In this document: in pieces, positions 1 through 8,100 of the stretch
Layout of the letters: the number at the start of each line of letters is the position of its first letter
Numbering within the stretch: the stretch's first letter is position 1
Source of the DNA: Burkholderiales bacterium
GTDB lineage: Bacteria; Pseudomonadota; Gammaproteobacteria; Burkholderiales; SG8-39
Assembly: GCA_017880745.1 (NCBI GenBank)
Contig: JADGRR010000060.1
Coordinates: 1-10,666, forward strand
DNA: 10,666 bases
Reading direction: 5' to 3'
Program-made: the position numbers and the translations under genes
Notes under the pieces: generated by a model
The model's database searches: none
What the model was told of the DNA's origin: nothing
The model's input: only the letters and a program-made list of their open reading frames with translations

Positions 1-1658
<1,658 letters not shown>

Positions 1659-1757
1659 GAATGCTTTCGCTGCAAAATATGGAAGGACAGCCTGGAACGG
1701 CTGCTCCGAGTCCGGTATTCTACGTGCTTCACTCCATCGCGTCCGAGGCGATCCGCC

Positions 1758-2201
1758 ATGACCCGATTTGCATTAGCCGGACGCTTGCTGGTCGCGGCGC
1801 AGTTCGCGCTGATCGCCTGGCTGATATGGCCGCTGACGCCGCAAACGTGGTCGCTGCCGGCGCTGGTGCTGCTCGGCTGCGCGGGCGGGCTCGGCGTGTG
1901 GGCGATCGCCCACAACCGTCCCGGCAATTTCAACATCCGCCCCGAACCCAAGGCATCGGGTCGGCTGGTGACCAGCGGCCCGTACCGGTTCGTGCGCAAC
2001 CCCATGTATTCCGCGCTGCTGCTGTTCGCGGCCGCAGAGGTCGTGGCCTATGGCGACAAATGGAAAATTGCGTGCTGGTTCGCGCTGGCGCTGGTGCTGC
2101 TGGCCAAGGCGATGCTGGAAGAACGCGGCCTGCGCGTTCACTTCCCCGGCTACGCCGAATATGCGCGGCGGGTGCGTCGATTCATCCCGGGCGTGTTCTG
2201 A
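1758..2201 (+). CDS. Isoprenylcysteine carboxylmethyltransferase (ICMT/PEMT)-like integral membrane protein
   Basis: This small (147 aa) membrane protein belongs to the ICMT/phospholipid-methyltransferase fold family, which uses S-adenosylmethionine. Bacterial members mostly have unknown substrates. Hydrophobic segments lie at about 7-25, 32-51, 83-98 and 103-119. The family core motif SGPYRFVRNPMY is at 73-84, and the C-terminal cofactor-side segment contains EERGL at 121-125, FPGYAEY at 129-135 and RRFIP at 140-144. I chose the ATG at 1758 because GAGG at 1745-1748 precedes it by 9 bases. The frame stays open upstream to an ATG at 1650, but that would overlap the divergent ettA start and add a non-conserved leader. 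The nnrS-like gene follows after a 93-base gap that holds a small hairpin. The protein could be called a DUF1295/NnrU-like relative, but the GPYRFVRNPMY motif favours ICMT. The family is secure; the role is unknown. Confidence 0.85.
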   Translation: MTRFALAGRLLVAAQFALIAWLIWPLTPQTWSLPALVLLGCAGGLGVWAIAHNRPGNFNIRPEPKASGRLVTSGPYRFVRNPMYSALLLFAAAEVVAYGDKWKIACWFALALVLLAKAMLEERGLRVHFPGYAEYARRVRRFIPGVF

Positions 2202-2207
2202 CGCTTT

Positions 2208-2223
2208 GGAGCGACGGCGCTCT
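2208..2223 (+). terminator. Small stem-loop after the ICMT-like gene, possible weak terminator
   Basis: GAGCG (2209-2213) and CGCTC (2218-2222) form a perfect 5-bp stem around the ACGG loop. It can be extended by a G-U pair at 2208/2223 and is followed by TTTCGTCGTTT rather than a clean T run. It starts 7 bases after the stop at 2201, where an intrinsic terminator would sit. The short stem and interrupted T tract make termination uncertain, so read-through into the NnrS gene is possible. Confidence 0.3.
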
Positions 2224-2294
2224 TTCGTCGTTTCATATAGTTTACTACCGGATTGTCCGCCTTAGGATGATGTAAGCTGCCGCTTCACGCTGAA

Positions 2295-3521
2295 ATGCCC
2301 ATCGGATCGATGCACGCCATGGTTTTGCCCCCTCCGTCTGAACCGCCTTCACTGGATGCCGCCTCCGCGCCGCCCGGCTTCGCGCTGTGGAACCTGGGCT
2401 TTCGTCCCTTCTATCTGCTTGCTGGCCTGTTTGCGACCCTCAGCGTTCCGGTATGGATGGCGCAATACGCAGGCTGGCTCGGCGGATACGTGATCATCGA
2501 AGGACCGCTGTGGCATGCGCACGAAATGCTCTTCGGCTACGCCCTCGCCGTGATCGTCGGATTTCTGTTCACCGCGGGCCGCACCTGGGCCAACCAGCCG
2601 ACCCCGACAGGGGCGACGCTCGCCGCGATGGCCTCGCTCTGGATCGCCGGCCGGGTGCTGGTATTCACGCCCTTCGCGCTCGCGGCCGCGGCAGCGGATA
2701 CGGGCTTCGCCCTCGCCGCCGCAGCCGCCATTGCCGTGCCGTTCGTGCGCGGCCGCAACCACCGCAATTATTTCTTTGTCGCCCTGCTGCTCGGCATGGG
2801 TCTGGCGAACCTCGCCTTCCATCTGGGCATGGCGGGAGTGCTCGACCTGCCGGTGCAGCGCGGTTTGCGGGTCGGCCTGGACCTGGTGTTGTTCATCATG
2901 GTCGTGATGGCCGGGCGCGTGATCCCGATGTTCACCATGAACGGCGTCCCCGGCGTGATCTGCGTCCGCATCCCATGGATCGAGCGTCTGGCGCCCGGCA
3001 GCGTCCTGGTGCTGCTCGCGGCCGACATCGTCGGCGCCCCCGCTGCGCTCATCGGAGCGATCGCCGCAGTGGCGGCGGCGATCCACGCGGCGCGGCTCAT
3101 CCTGTGGCGACCGTGGCTGACGCTCGGGATACCGATCGTTTGGATCCTGCATTTTGCCTACGCCTGGATCGTGCTCGCGCTGGCGCTCGATGCCCTTGCC
3201 GCGTTCGACTTGGTGCCGGCGGGCCTGGCCACCCACGCGCTCACCGTCGGTGCGATCGGCGGCCTGACTATCGGCATGATGACGCGCACCTCGCGCGGCC
3301 ATACCGGACGGCCGCTGCTGGCAGGGCGCGCAGAGCGATTCTGTTACGTCGCGATTCAGTTAGCCGCCGTGATGCGCGTGTTCCTGCCGCTCGTTCTACC
3401 CTCGGTCTACCTGTATGCCATCGTCGGCTCGGGCCTGTTGTGGTCGCTCGCGTTCGGCGTGTTCACCATCGCCTACTGGCCGATCTTGTCGCGGTCGCGG
3501 CTGGACGGCAAGCCCGGCTGA
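2295..3521 (+). CDS. nnrS: NnrS family haem/copper membrane protein
   Basis: This polytopic inner-membrane protein has 408 aa; the family is about 400 aa with roughly 12 helices. NnrS of Rhodobacter and Vibrio binds haem and copper and protects against nitric oxide, in part by limiting formation of dinitrosyl-iron complexes. Family motifs appear in order: GFRPFYLL at 35-42, WHAHEMLFG at 73-81 (two histidines that are likely metal/haem ligands), GFLFTAGRTW at 89-98, GRVIPMFTMNG at 207-217, HALT at 314-317 and TSRGHTGR at 332-339. Nearly all the remaining sequence is hydrophobic helices. Start choice is open: ATGs at 2295, 2310 and 2319 are in frame and none has a clear Shine-Dalgarno. Conservation begins only near residue 28, so it does not decide. 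No nitrite or nitric-oxide reductase genes are in the window, and I see no convincing FNR- or NsrR-type site in the 93 bases upstream. The protein could therefore serve NO defence without denitrification. Confidence 0.93.
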   Translation: MPIGSMHAMVLPPPSEPPSLDAASAPPGFALWNLGFRPFYLLAGLFATLSVPVWMAQYAGWLGGYVIIEGPLWHAHEMLFGYALAVIVGFLFTAGRTWANQPTPTGATLAAMASLWIAGRVLVFTPFALAAAAADTGFALAAAAAIAVPFVRGRNHRNYFFVALLLGMGLANLAFHLGMAGVLDLPVQRGLRVGLDLVLFIMVVMAGRVIPMFTMNGVPGVICVRIPWIERLAPGSVLVLLAADIVGAPAALIGAIAAVAAAIHAARLILWRPWLTLGIPIVWILHFAYAWIVLALALDALAAFDLVPAGLATHALTVGAIGGLTIGMMTRTSRGHTGRPLLAGRAERFCYVAIQLAAVMRVFLPLVLPSVYLYAIVGSGLLWSLAFGVFTIAYWPILSRSRLDGKPG

Positions 3522-3660
3522 CTTCGGGCCGACGAGCGGCAGATCGGGAACTGCGCTGCCGGGCTTGCGCGTAGAATGCGCACTCTGCGTCCTTGACCGC
3601 CCGCTTCGCGCCGGATAGCGGGTGCGGTGCGACCTGCGTCGCGCGCAGCCGTACATCCAC

Positions 3661-3667
3661 GAGGAGG
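3661..3667 (+). promoter_or_regulatory. Strong ribosome binding site that sets the Bug receptor start
   Basis: GAGGAGG at 3661-3667 lies 4 bases before the ATG at 3672. It decides against the in-frame ATG at 3627, which has no Shine-Dalgarno and would put 15 polar residues in front of a normal signal peptide. Confidence 0.85.
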
Positions 3668-3671
3668 ATTC

Positions 3672-4655
3672 ATGCTTGAACTGATCTTGTCGCGCGTCGC
3701 GCGTGTAGCATTTGCACTCGCTGCTTTGGTCTTCGCCGGCACCGCCGCGGCGCAGCCCTACCCGTCTAAGCCGATCCACATCATCGTGCCATTCGCCGCC
3801 GGCGGCACCTCCGACATACTTGCGCGCTTCATCGCCCCGAAGCTCATCGAGGCCTGGGGCCAGCCGGTGATCGTCGAGAACCGGACTGGCGCCAACGGCA
3901 ACGTCGCCGCCGAGTACGTTTCCAAGTCGGCGCCGGATGGCTACACGGTGATGCTCGGCGACATCGGCGCGCTGTCGATCGCGCCGAGCGTGTATCCGAC
4001 CCTGCCCTTCGACCCGGTGAAGGACTTCGCGGCAGTCGTCATGGTGTCCTACTCGCCGCACATCCTGGCGGTGCATCCCTCGGTGCCGGTGTCCAACGTG
4101 AAAGAGTTGATCGCCTACGCCAAGGCACGGCCGGGCCAGCTCAATTTTGCCGTATCCGGCACCGGCGGCGCGCCGCACCTCGCCGGCATCGAGTTCCAGC
4201 AACGCACCGGCGTGATCTGGACCTACATCCCCTACAAGGGCGGCTCGCAAGCCGTGCTCGACGTGGTGGCCGGGCAGGCCAACATCCTGTTCAACGGCAT
4301 GCTCGCCACCTATGGACAGGTAAAGAACGGGAAGCTGAAGGCGCTGGGGGTATCGAGCGCCAAGCGCGTCCCCGCAGCACCGGACCTGCCGACGGTTGCC
4401 GAACAAGGACTCCCCGGCTTCGAAACCGGCTCCTGGCAGGGTGTCGTGGCGGCGGCGGGGACCCCGCGCGACATCGTCGCCAAGCTGAACGCCGAACTCA
4501 CGCGCATCCTGAACACGCAGGACATGAAGGACAAGCTCGCGGCGCAGGGAACGGAAGTGCGCACCGACACGCCCGAAGCCTTCGCGGCCTTCATCCGCGA
4601 CGAGAAGGCGCGCTGGGCGAAGGTGGTGAAGGAGTCCGGCGCAAAGTTCGACTGA
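3672..4655 (+). CDS. Tripartite tricarboxylate transporter substrate-binding protein (Bug family)
   Basis: This periplasmic solute receptor of the TctC/Bug family has 327 aa, the usual length. Family members bind small carboxylates (citrate, aspartate, nicotinate, aromatic acids and others) and some feed TctA/TctB permeases. A signal peptide is visible: a short N-region with arginines at 8 and 11, a hydrophobic core at 12-22, and a TAAA site with cleavage predicted between residues 27 and 28 (before QPYP). Mature-protein hallmarks are PYPSKPIHIIVPFAAGG at 29-45 followed by TSDILAR, then GQPVIVENRTGANG, SAPDGYT, FDPVKDF, YIPYKGG and LPGFETGSWQG. No tctA or tctB gene is adjacent. It stands between nnrS and a GC hairpin and looks like a single-gene unit, with a TAGAAT -10-like hexamer at 3572-3577 but no good -35. 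The ligand cannot be read from sequence. Confidence 0.95.
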   Translation: MLELILSRVARVAFALAALVFAGTAAAQPYPSKPIHIIVPFAAGGTSDILARFIAPKLIEAWGQPVIVENRTGANGNVAAEYVSKSAPDGYTVMLGDIGALSIAPSVYPTLPFDPVKDFAAVVMVSYSPHILAVHPSVPVSNVKELIAYAKARPGQLNFAVSGTGGAPHLAGIEFQQRTGVIWTYIPYKGGSQAVLDVVAGQANILFNGMLATYGQVKNGKLKALGVSSAKRVPAAPDLPTVAEQGLPGFETGSWQGVVAAAGTPRDIVAKLNAELTRILNTQDMKDKLAAQGTEVRTDTPEAFAAFIRDEKARWAKVVKESGAKFD

Positions 4656-4676
4656 GGGTTAATTGCGATATGAGGG

Positions 4677-4712
4677 GATCCCCCCGAGGGGACTTTCCCC
4701 TCAAGGGGGATC
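4677..4712. terminator. Two-tier GC-rich hairpin between convergent genes, probable bidirectional terminator
   Basis: GATCCCCC (4677-4684) pairs with GGGGGATC (4705-4712), 8 bp. Inside it GAGGGG (4686-4691) pairs with CCCCTC (4697-4702), 6 bp, around an ACTTT loop. Only C4685 opposite AA 4703-4704 is unpaired between the two tiers. It lies 21 bases after the Bug stop and 71 bases beyond the stop of the convergent hydratase gene, the right place for a shared terminator. There is no T run on either strand, so it is not a classical intrinsic terminator. It may act through RNA stability or Rho, or be a copy of a dispersed repeat. A second GAGGGG at 4672-4677 could compete for CCCCTC. Confidence 0.55.
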
Positions 4713-4783
4713 GAGACCTTCGGGGCGCATCGCCTCATGCTCCCCTAAGTCAGTTACCGTTTCGGCAATTCTGAAATGGCCTC

Positions 4784-5566
4784 TCAGACGAACTGGACCG
4801 AGATCGCGCCGAGGGTGCCGAAGTCGGCGCGCAGCGTGTCTCCTTTTTGCGCCCACACCGGGCGGGTAAACGAGCCGGCGAGCACCACGTGCCCGGGTTC
4901 GAGCGTGGTGCCGAAACTGCCCACTTTGTTGGCGAGCCAGGCGATGCCCATCGCGGGATGGCCGAGCACGCCTGCAGCCACGCCGGTTTCCTCGATTTCG
5001 GAGTTCCTGCTGAGCAGTCCGCTGACCCAGCGCAGGTCCACGTCCATCGGCCCCACCGGGCGTCCGCCCATGACGATGCCGGCGGCAGCGCCGTTGTCGG
5101 AGACGGTGTCGAAGATCTTGCGCGGATTCTGCACCCGCGCATCGATGATCTCCATCGCCGGTACCACGTACTCAGTCGCGCGCAGCACGTCCACCAGTTC
5201 GACGCCCGGGCCCTTGAGCGGCTTGCCGAGCACGAAAGCGAGTTCGATTTCGACGCGCGGCACGATGAAGCGCTCGAACGGGATCTTGGCGCCGTCGGCG
5301 ATAAACATATAGTCCATGAGATGGCCGTAGTCCGGCTCGTCGATCTGGGACGACTGCTGCATCGCCTTGGAAGTGAGGCCTACCTTGTGGCCGCGGACGC
5401 GGTGGCCGAGTGCGACCTTGGCCCTGGTCACCTCGCTCTGGATAGCGTACGCGTCCTCGATGGTGATGTCGGGGAAGGTCTTGGAGAGCTGCACTGCGGG
5501 CTTGCGCTCTTTTTCAGCGGCAAGCAGGATCTGCGCGGCCTTTCTGCGGTCGGCTTTGGAAAGCAT
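4784..5566 (-). CDS. hpaH: 2-oxohept-4-ene-1,7-dioate hydratase (HpaH/HpcG-type)
   Basis: This 260-aa cytoplasmic enzyme belongs to the 2-keto-4-pentenoate hydratase / fumarylacetoacetate-hydrolase-like superfamily. HpaH adds water to 2-oxohept-4-ene-1,7-dioate in the homoprotocatechuate meta-cleavage pathway, giving the substrate of HpaI. Motifs seen are HKVGLTSKAMQ at 60-70, EPDYGHLMDYMF at 77-88, PRVEIELAFVLG at 103-114, EIIDAR at 139-144, DTVSDN at 153-158, LGHPAMGIAWLANK at 201-214 and GSFTRP at 231-236. E106, E108 and E139 match the metal-ligand glutamates known for E. coli HpcG. The segment after DAR is several residues shorter than I recall for E. coli HpaH. The ATG at 5566 follows GGAGGA (5577-5582, read on this strand) with a long spacer of about 10 bases. 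It is convergent with the Bug gene and divergent from the AlkB-like gene. MhpD-type 2-hydroxypentadienoate hydratase is the alternative, but the EPDYG and FDTVSDN details favour HpaH. Confidence 0.88.
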   Translation of the reverse strand: MLSKADRRKAAQILLAAEKERKPAVQLSKTFPDITIEDAYAIQSEVTRAKVALGHRVRGHKVGLTSKAMQQSSQIDEPDYGHLMDYMFIADGAKIPFERFIVPRVEIELAFVLGKPLKGPGVELVDVLRATEYVVPAMEIIDARVQNPRKIFDTVSDNGAAAGIVMGGRPVGPMDVDLRWVSGLLSRNSEIEETGVAAGVLGHPAMGIAWLANKVGSFGTTLEPGHVVLAGSFTRPVWAQKGDTLRADFGTLGAISVQFV

Positions 5567-5588
5567 GGTTTTTGGTTCCTCCGGTTAG

Positions 5589-5608
5589 ATGGTCATGTCC
5601 CTGACCAT
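5589..5608. promoter_or_regulatory. 20-bp inverted repeat upstream of hpaH, candidate operator
   Basis: ATGGTCA (5589-5595) and TGACCAT (5602-5608) are perfect 7-base inverted arms around the spacer TGTCCC. The element begins 22 bases upstream of the hpaH start, just beyond its ribosome binding site. Dyads of this size are typical sites for dimeric regulators of catabolic genes (GntR, IclR, MarR or TetR type). No regulator gene is in the window to pair with it. In hpaH mRNA the same bases could fold as a 7-bp stem with a 6-base loop near the ribosome site, so control could also be at the RNA level. Confidence 0.45.
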
Positions 5609-5714
5609 GTTTGCAAGCCTGGGTGAATCGACTCGACGCTTGGCACCTTGCGGCGCGCCGAAGCGGCGTCGCGCGTAAGAATATCCTGCCTCTACCCGTT
5701 GCGGGCCGTATTAG

Positions 5715-5728
5715 CGATAATTTTATCG
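5715..5728. promoter_or_regulatory. AT-rich palindrome overlapping a -10-like hexamer upstream of the AlkB-like gene
   Basis: CGATAA (5715-5720) and TTATCG (5723-5728) are perfect inverted arms with a TT centre, 37 bases upstream of the chosen AlkB-like start. The element is clearly AT-rich against its GC-rich surroundings. GATAAT at 5716-5721 is a one-mismatch sigma-70 -10 hexamer on the plus strand, although no good -35 lies at standard spacing. Together they suggest a promoter with an overlapping operator; this is inference from position and symmetry. Confidence 0.35.
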
Positions 5729-5765
5729 TGTTTATGCCGCGACGGTGCGCCTGCACGTCAGGCGT

Positions 5766-6830
5766 ATGATGGAAATCATGCTTGCTGGATTGAAACGCTG
5801 GCGCTTCCTCCTCGCCCTGCTCGGCACGAGCATGCCGGTCGTCGGCTATCTCATCGGCGCCAACTATCACGCCTTCCTCGTCGCGTTCGTCATCATTCCG
5901 GTGCTCGACTGGCTGCTCGGCAACGACCCGTCGAACCCGGCTGCAGCCGACATGGCGCGCATCGAGGAAGATCCGGTCTTCAGGCGCATACTCTATGCGT
6001 ATGTGCCGATCCACCTCGGCCTGATCGTCTGGTGCGCGTGGGCGATAGCGCGCGGCGAATTGCCGCCGGCGCAGAGCCTGGGCCTGGCGCTTTCGGTCGG
6101 GATCGTCACCGGCGCACAGGGCATCACCATTGCGCACGAGCTCGGCCACGCGCGCTCGAAGCTCGACCGTTGGCTCGCGCGGGCGCTGCTCACCAGCGTC
6201 AGCTATGGCCATTTCATCATCGAGCACAACCGCGGCCACCACGTGCGCGTCGCCACACCCGAGGATCCGGCCAGCGCGCGCTATGGCGAATCCTTCTGGC
6301 GCTTCCTGCCGCGCACGGTCGCTGGCAGTTATATCTCCGCCTGGAGGATCGAGATCGAGCGGCTGCGGCGGTTGCAACTGCAGCCGGCGAGCTGGCGCAA
6401 CCAGATGCTCTGGTTCACCCTCATTCCGCTCGTCATCGCTGGCGCGTTCGCGCTGGCGCTGGGTCCGCTCGCAGCGCTCTCCTTCGCGGTGCAAAGCGCG
6501 ATGGCGGTGACCTTGCTCGAAGCCGTGAACTACGTCGAGCACTATGGCCTGGTTCGCGCGCGCCTGGCCGACGGGCGCTACGAGCGCGTCGGGCACCGCC
6601 ATTCCTGGGACGCCGACAACTTTCTCAGCAACTGCTTCCTCGTGCATCTGCAGCGGCACGCGGACCACCATACCCATCCGGCGCGGCCCTATCAGGCGCT
6701 GCTGCACCACGACGACAGTCCCAAGCTTCCGACTGGCTATGCGGGCATGGTGCCGCTCGCGCTCGTCCCGCCGCTGTGGTTCGCGGTGATGAACCCGCGC
6801 GTAGTATCGTTTCGCACTGCCGCGGCCTGA
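5766..6830 (+). CDS. AlkB-like alkane 1-monooxygenase / membrane di-iron hydroxylase
   Basis: This is an integral-membrane non-haem di-iron hydroxylase (354 aa; classical AlkB is about 400). AlkB enzymes hydroxylate terminal methyl groups using O2 and electrons from rubredoxin; relatives such as XylM act on alkyl-aromatics. All histidine boxes are present: HELGH at 124-128, EHNRGHH at 153-159, the AlkB signature NYVEHYGL at 255-262 and LQRHADHH at 295-302, giving the nine histidines expected around the two irons. Hydrophobic segments lie at about 13-31, 35-51, 78-96, 103-122, 215-234 and 236-252. The C-terminal LPTGYAGM at 321-328 followed by LALVPPLW is also AlkB-like. After HELGH the sequence is ARS, where typical AlkB has K and further charged residues. 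The start is uncertain: GTG at 5745 and ATGs at 5766, 5769 and 5778 are all in frame. I prefer 5766, with AGG just upstream. No rubredoxin or rubredoxin reductase gene is near, so the substrate and electron donor are unknown. Confidence 0.9.
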   Translation: MMEIMLAGLKRWRFLLALLGTSMPVVGYLIGANYHAFLVAFVIIPVLDWLLGNDPSNPAAADMARIEEDPVFRRILYAYVPIHLGLIVWCAWAIARGELPPAQSLGLALSVGIVTGAQGITIAHELGHARSKLDRWLARALLTSVSYGHFIIEHNRGHHVRVATPEDPASARYGESFWRFLPRTVAGSYISAWRIEIERLRRLQLQPASWRNQMLWFTLIPLVIAGAFALALGPLAALSFAVQSAMAVTLLEAVNYVEHYGLVRARLADGRYERVGHRHSWDADNFLSNCFLVHLQRHADHHTHPARPYQALLHHDDSPKLPTGYAGMVPLALVPPLWFAVMNPRVVSFRTAAA

Positions 6831-6875
6831 AGCTCGCACGCGCGAGCCGAATCGAATCGAGGACGACCCCCGCAC

Positions 6876-6890
6876 GCCGGCTGCGCCGGC
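6876..6890. repeat. Short GC hairpin downstream of the AlkB-like gene
   Basis: GCCGGC occurs at 6876-6881 and 6885-6890. The hexamer is its own reverse complement, so the two copies form a 6-bp stem with a TGC loop. It sits 46 bases after the AlkB-like stop with no T tract following. It may help end or protect that transcript, but such sequences also arise by chance in GC-rich DNA. Confidence 0.3.
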
Positions 6891-6917
6891 CAAGTGAAAC
6901 CCGACCGACTTAATGAC

Positions 6918-6926
6918 TGGTATCAT
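6918..6926 (+). promoter_or_regulatory. Extended -10-like promoter element ahead of the NIPSNAP-led gene run
   Basis: TGGTATCAT matches an extended -10 (TGN followed by TATCAT, one mismatch from TATAAT). It lies 90 bases before the first gene of the run at 7016, in the only sizeable gap upstream of it. No recognisable -35 is present at 17 bases spacing. This is a candidate only. Confidence 0.3.
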
Positions 6927-7015
6927 GCCGGGCAGCCTCATACTCCCGGTTCGATCCCGCACGACCAGCGCACGCATTACGCCGCTATTTCTACCGCCCT
7001 TTCCACGGAGCAATC

Positions 7016-7333
7016 ATGATATTCGACCTGCGTATCTATACGTTCAAGCCCGGCGCCCAGATCGCCTGGCTCGCGATGTACGAGAAGCACGCCTATCCGA
7101 TCCAGCTGCGCTATCTGGGCAAGCCGGTGGTATTCACCACCACCGAGGTCGGGCCGCTAAACCAAGTGATCCATCTTTGGGCCTACGCCGACCAGGCCGA
7201 GCGCGAGCGCAAGCGCAACGCGATGCAGCAGGACCCCGAATGGCTGGCGTATCTCAAGATGAACACCGAAGCCGGCTACATGGAGCACATGGAAAACCGC
7301 ATCCTGCGCTCGACTTCGTTCTCGCCTCTGTAA
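7016..7333 (+). CDS. NIPSNAP family protein
   Basis: This small soluble protein (105 aa) has the NIPSNAP fold, a ferredoxin-like alpha/beta-barrel dimer domain with no signal peptide. Bacterial members often sit in catabolic operons but lack a settled biochemical role. Family features are FDLRIYTFKPG at 3-13, the RYLGKP segment at 32-37, TTEVGPLNQVIHLWAYAD in the middle, DPEWLAYL near 73-80 and ENRIL near the C-terminus, ending in FSPL. GGAG at 7007-7010 lies 5 bases before the ATG. It heads a co-directional run in which the next gene starts 71 bases later, suggesting joint transcription with the aldolases. The family is secure; the function is unknown. Confidence 0.9.
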   Translation: MIFDLRIYTFKPGAQIAWLAMYEKHAYPIQLRYLGKPVVFTTTEVGPLNQVIHLWAYADQAERERKRNAMQQDPEWLAYLKMNTEAGYMEHMENRILRSTSFSPL

Positions 7334-7404
7334 AGCGGCCGCGGCGGCTCAACCCGATCTTTTTTGAGCTCCCCTGCTGATCAATCGTCAATCGGAGTCA
7401 TTTC

Positions 7405-8079
7405 ATGCCCAATATCGGATTTCGCATCCTGCCCATGCCGGCGCGCCCACCCAGGAAACTCATCAAGGCGCTGGCGGCGATGGTAACCGCGCATCTGTCG
7501 GACAACATGAACCGCATGGTCGCCGGCGGCGCGGCGCTGCGCCCGATGCACCGCGGCGGCAAGCTGTGCGGGCCGGCATTCACGGTCAAGGTCGCGCCGG
7601 GCGACAACCTCATGGTGCACAAGGCGATCGACACCGCCGCGCCGGGCGACGTCATCGTGGTCGATGCCGGCGGCGAAGTCACGTATGCCATCATCGGCGA
7701 CATCATGTCCAGTCTCGCCGATAAACGCGGCATGGCCGGCTTTGTCATCTACGGCGCGATCCGCGATTCGGCCGAAATCGGCGCCCGGCGCTTTCCGGTG
7801 TACGCCTGCGGCGTCACCCACCGCGGCCCGTACAAGAACGGGCCGGGCGAGATCAACGCGCCGATCGCCTTGGGAGGGATGGTGGTGCACCCGGGCGACA
7901 TCATCGTCGGCGATGCCGACGGCGTGGTCGCAGTGCCGCTGGCGCATGCCGAAGAAGTCCTCGCGCTGGCTAAAGCGCAGCTCGCCAAGGAAACCGCGAT
8001 GCTGAAAGCCATCGCCGCAGGCAAGGCAGACCGCCTATGGGTGGACGAAATGCTGCGGCAGCGCGGCTGCGATTTCTGA
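7405..8079 (+). CDS. RraA-like protein, probable class II 4-hydroxy-4-methyl-2-oxoglutarate (HMG/CHA)-type aldolase
   Basis: This 224-aa cytoplasmic protein belongs to the RraA/HMG-aldolase family. The catalytic branch cleaves 2-oxo-4-hydroxy acids to pyruvate using a divalent metal; the short E. coli RraA branch (about 161 aa) inhibits RNase E. The length and extended C-terminal helical tail (about 180-224) point to the aldolase branch. Seen are LSDNM at 31-35, GPAFTV at 56-61, PGDNLMVHKA at 65-74, GDVIVVDAGG at 81-90, the G98-D99 pair, the R120-D121 pair that in HMG aldolase binds substrate and metal, NGPGEINAPI at 145-154 and PGDIIVGDADGVV at 163-175. GGAG at 7394-7397 precedes the ATG by 7 bases. 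It is 21 bases upstream of the HpaI-type aldolase gene, so the two are probably co-translated from one message. The exact substrate is unknown; oxaloacetate decarboxylase activity is also common in the family. Confidence 0.85.
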   Translation: MPNIGFRILPMPARPPRKLIKALAAMVTAHLSDNMNRMVAGGAALRPMHRGGKLCGPAFTVKVAPGDNLMVHKAIDTAAPGDVIVVDAGGEVTYAIIGDIMSSLADKRGMAGFVIYGAIRDSAEIGARRFPVYACGVTHRGPYKNGPGEINAPIALGGMVVHPGDIIVGDADGVVAVPLAHAEEVLALAKAQLAKETAMLKAIAAGKADRLWVDEMLRQRGCDF

Positions 8080-8100
8080 ACCGCCTCACCAGGAGAATAT

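Noticed and set aside
2202..2294. FNR- or NsrR-type operator upstream of nnrS
   Set aside because: I looked for TTGAT-N4-ATCAA and an NsrR-like dyad and found none. A lone TATAGT at 2236-2241 has no matching -35.
3512..3529. GCCCG...CGGGC hairpin across the nnrS stop codon
   Set aside because: It is a 5-bp stem with an 8-base loop, overlaps coding sequence and has no T tract. It is within chance expectation for this GC content.
2387..3574. Plus-strand frame of 395 codons overlapping nnrS, and a 336-codon minus frame at 3396-4406 opposite the Bug gene
   Set aside because: Both are Arg-rich shadows. The NnrS and Bug frames contain continuous family-wide conservation.
6948..6958. GGTTCGATCCC, resembling a tRNA T-loop, as a sign of a tRNA gene or attachment site
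   Set aside because: Only about three stem pairs form, and no D-arm, anticodon arm or acceptor stem surrounds it. There is no integrase and no flanking repeat.
5514..7013. Minus-strand open frame of 499 codons opposite the AlkB-like gene
   Set aside because: The plus strand encodes all the AlkB histidine motifs. The minus frame is low-complexity Arg/Ala/Glu sequence that spans several unrelated boundaries.
7347..7369. GCTCAA...TTGAGC inverted repeat with an internal T run between the NIPSNAP and RraA-like genes
   Set aside because: The stem is only 6 bp with an 11-base loop, and the T run is inside the loop rather than after the stem. It is unlikely to terminate transcription.
7405..8079. 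Calling the RraA-like protein an RNase E activity regulator
   Set aside because: It is about 60 residues longer than E. coli RraA, keeps the R120/D121 catalytic pair and sits beside another aldolase. The aldolase branch fits better.
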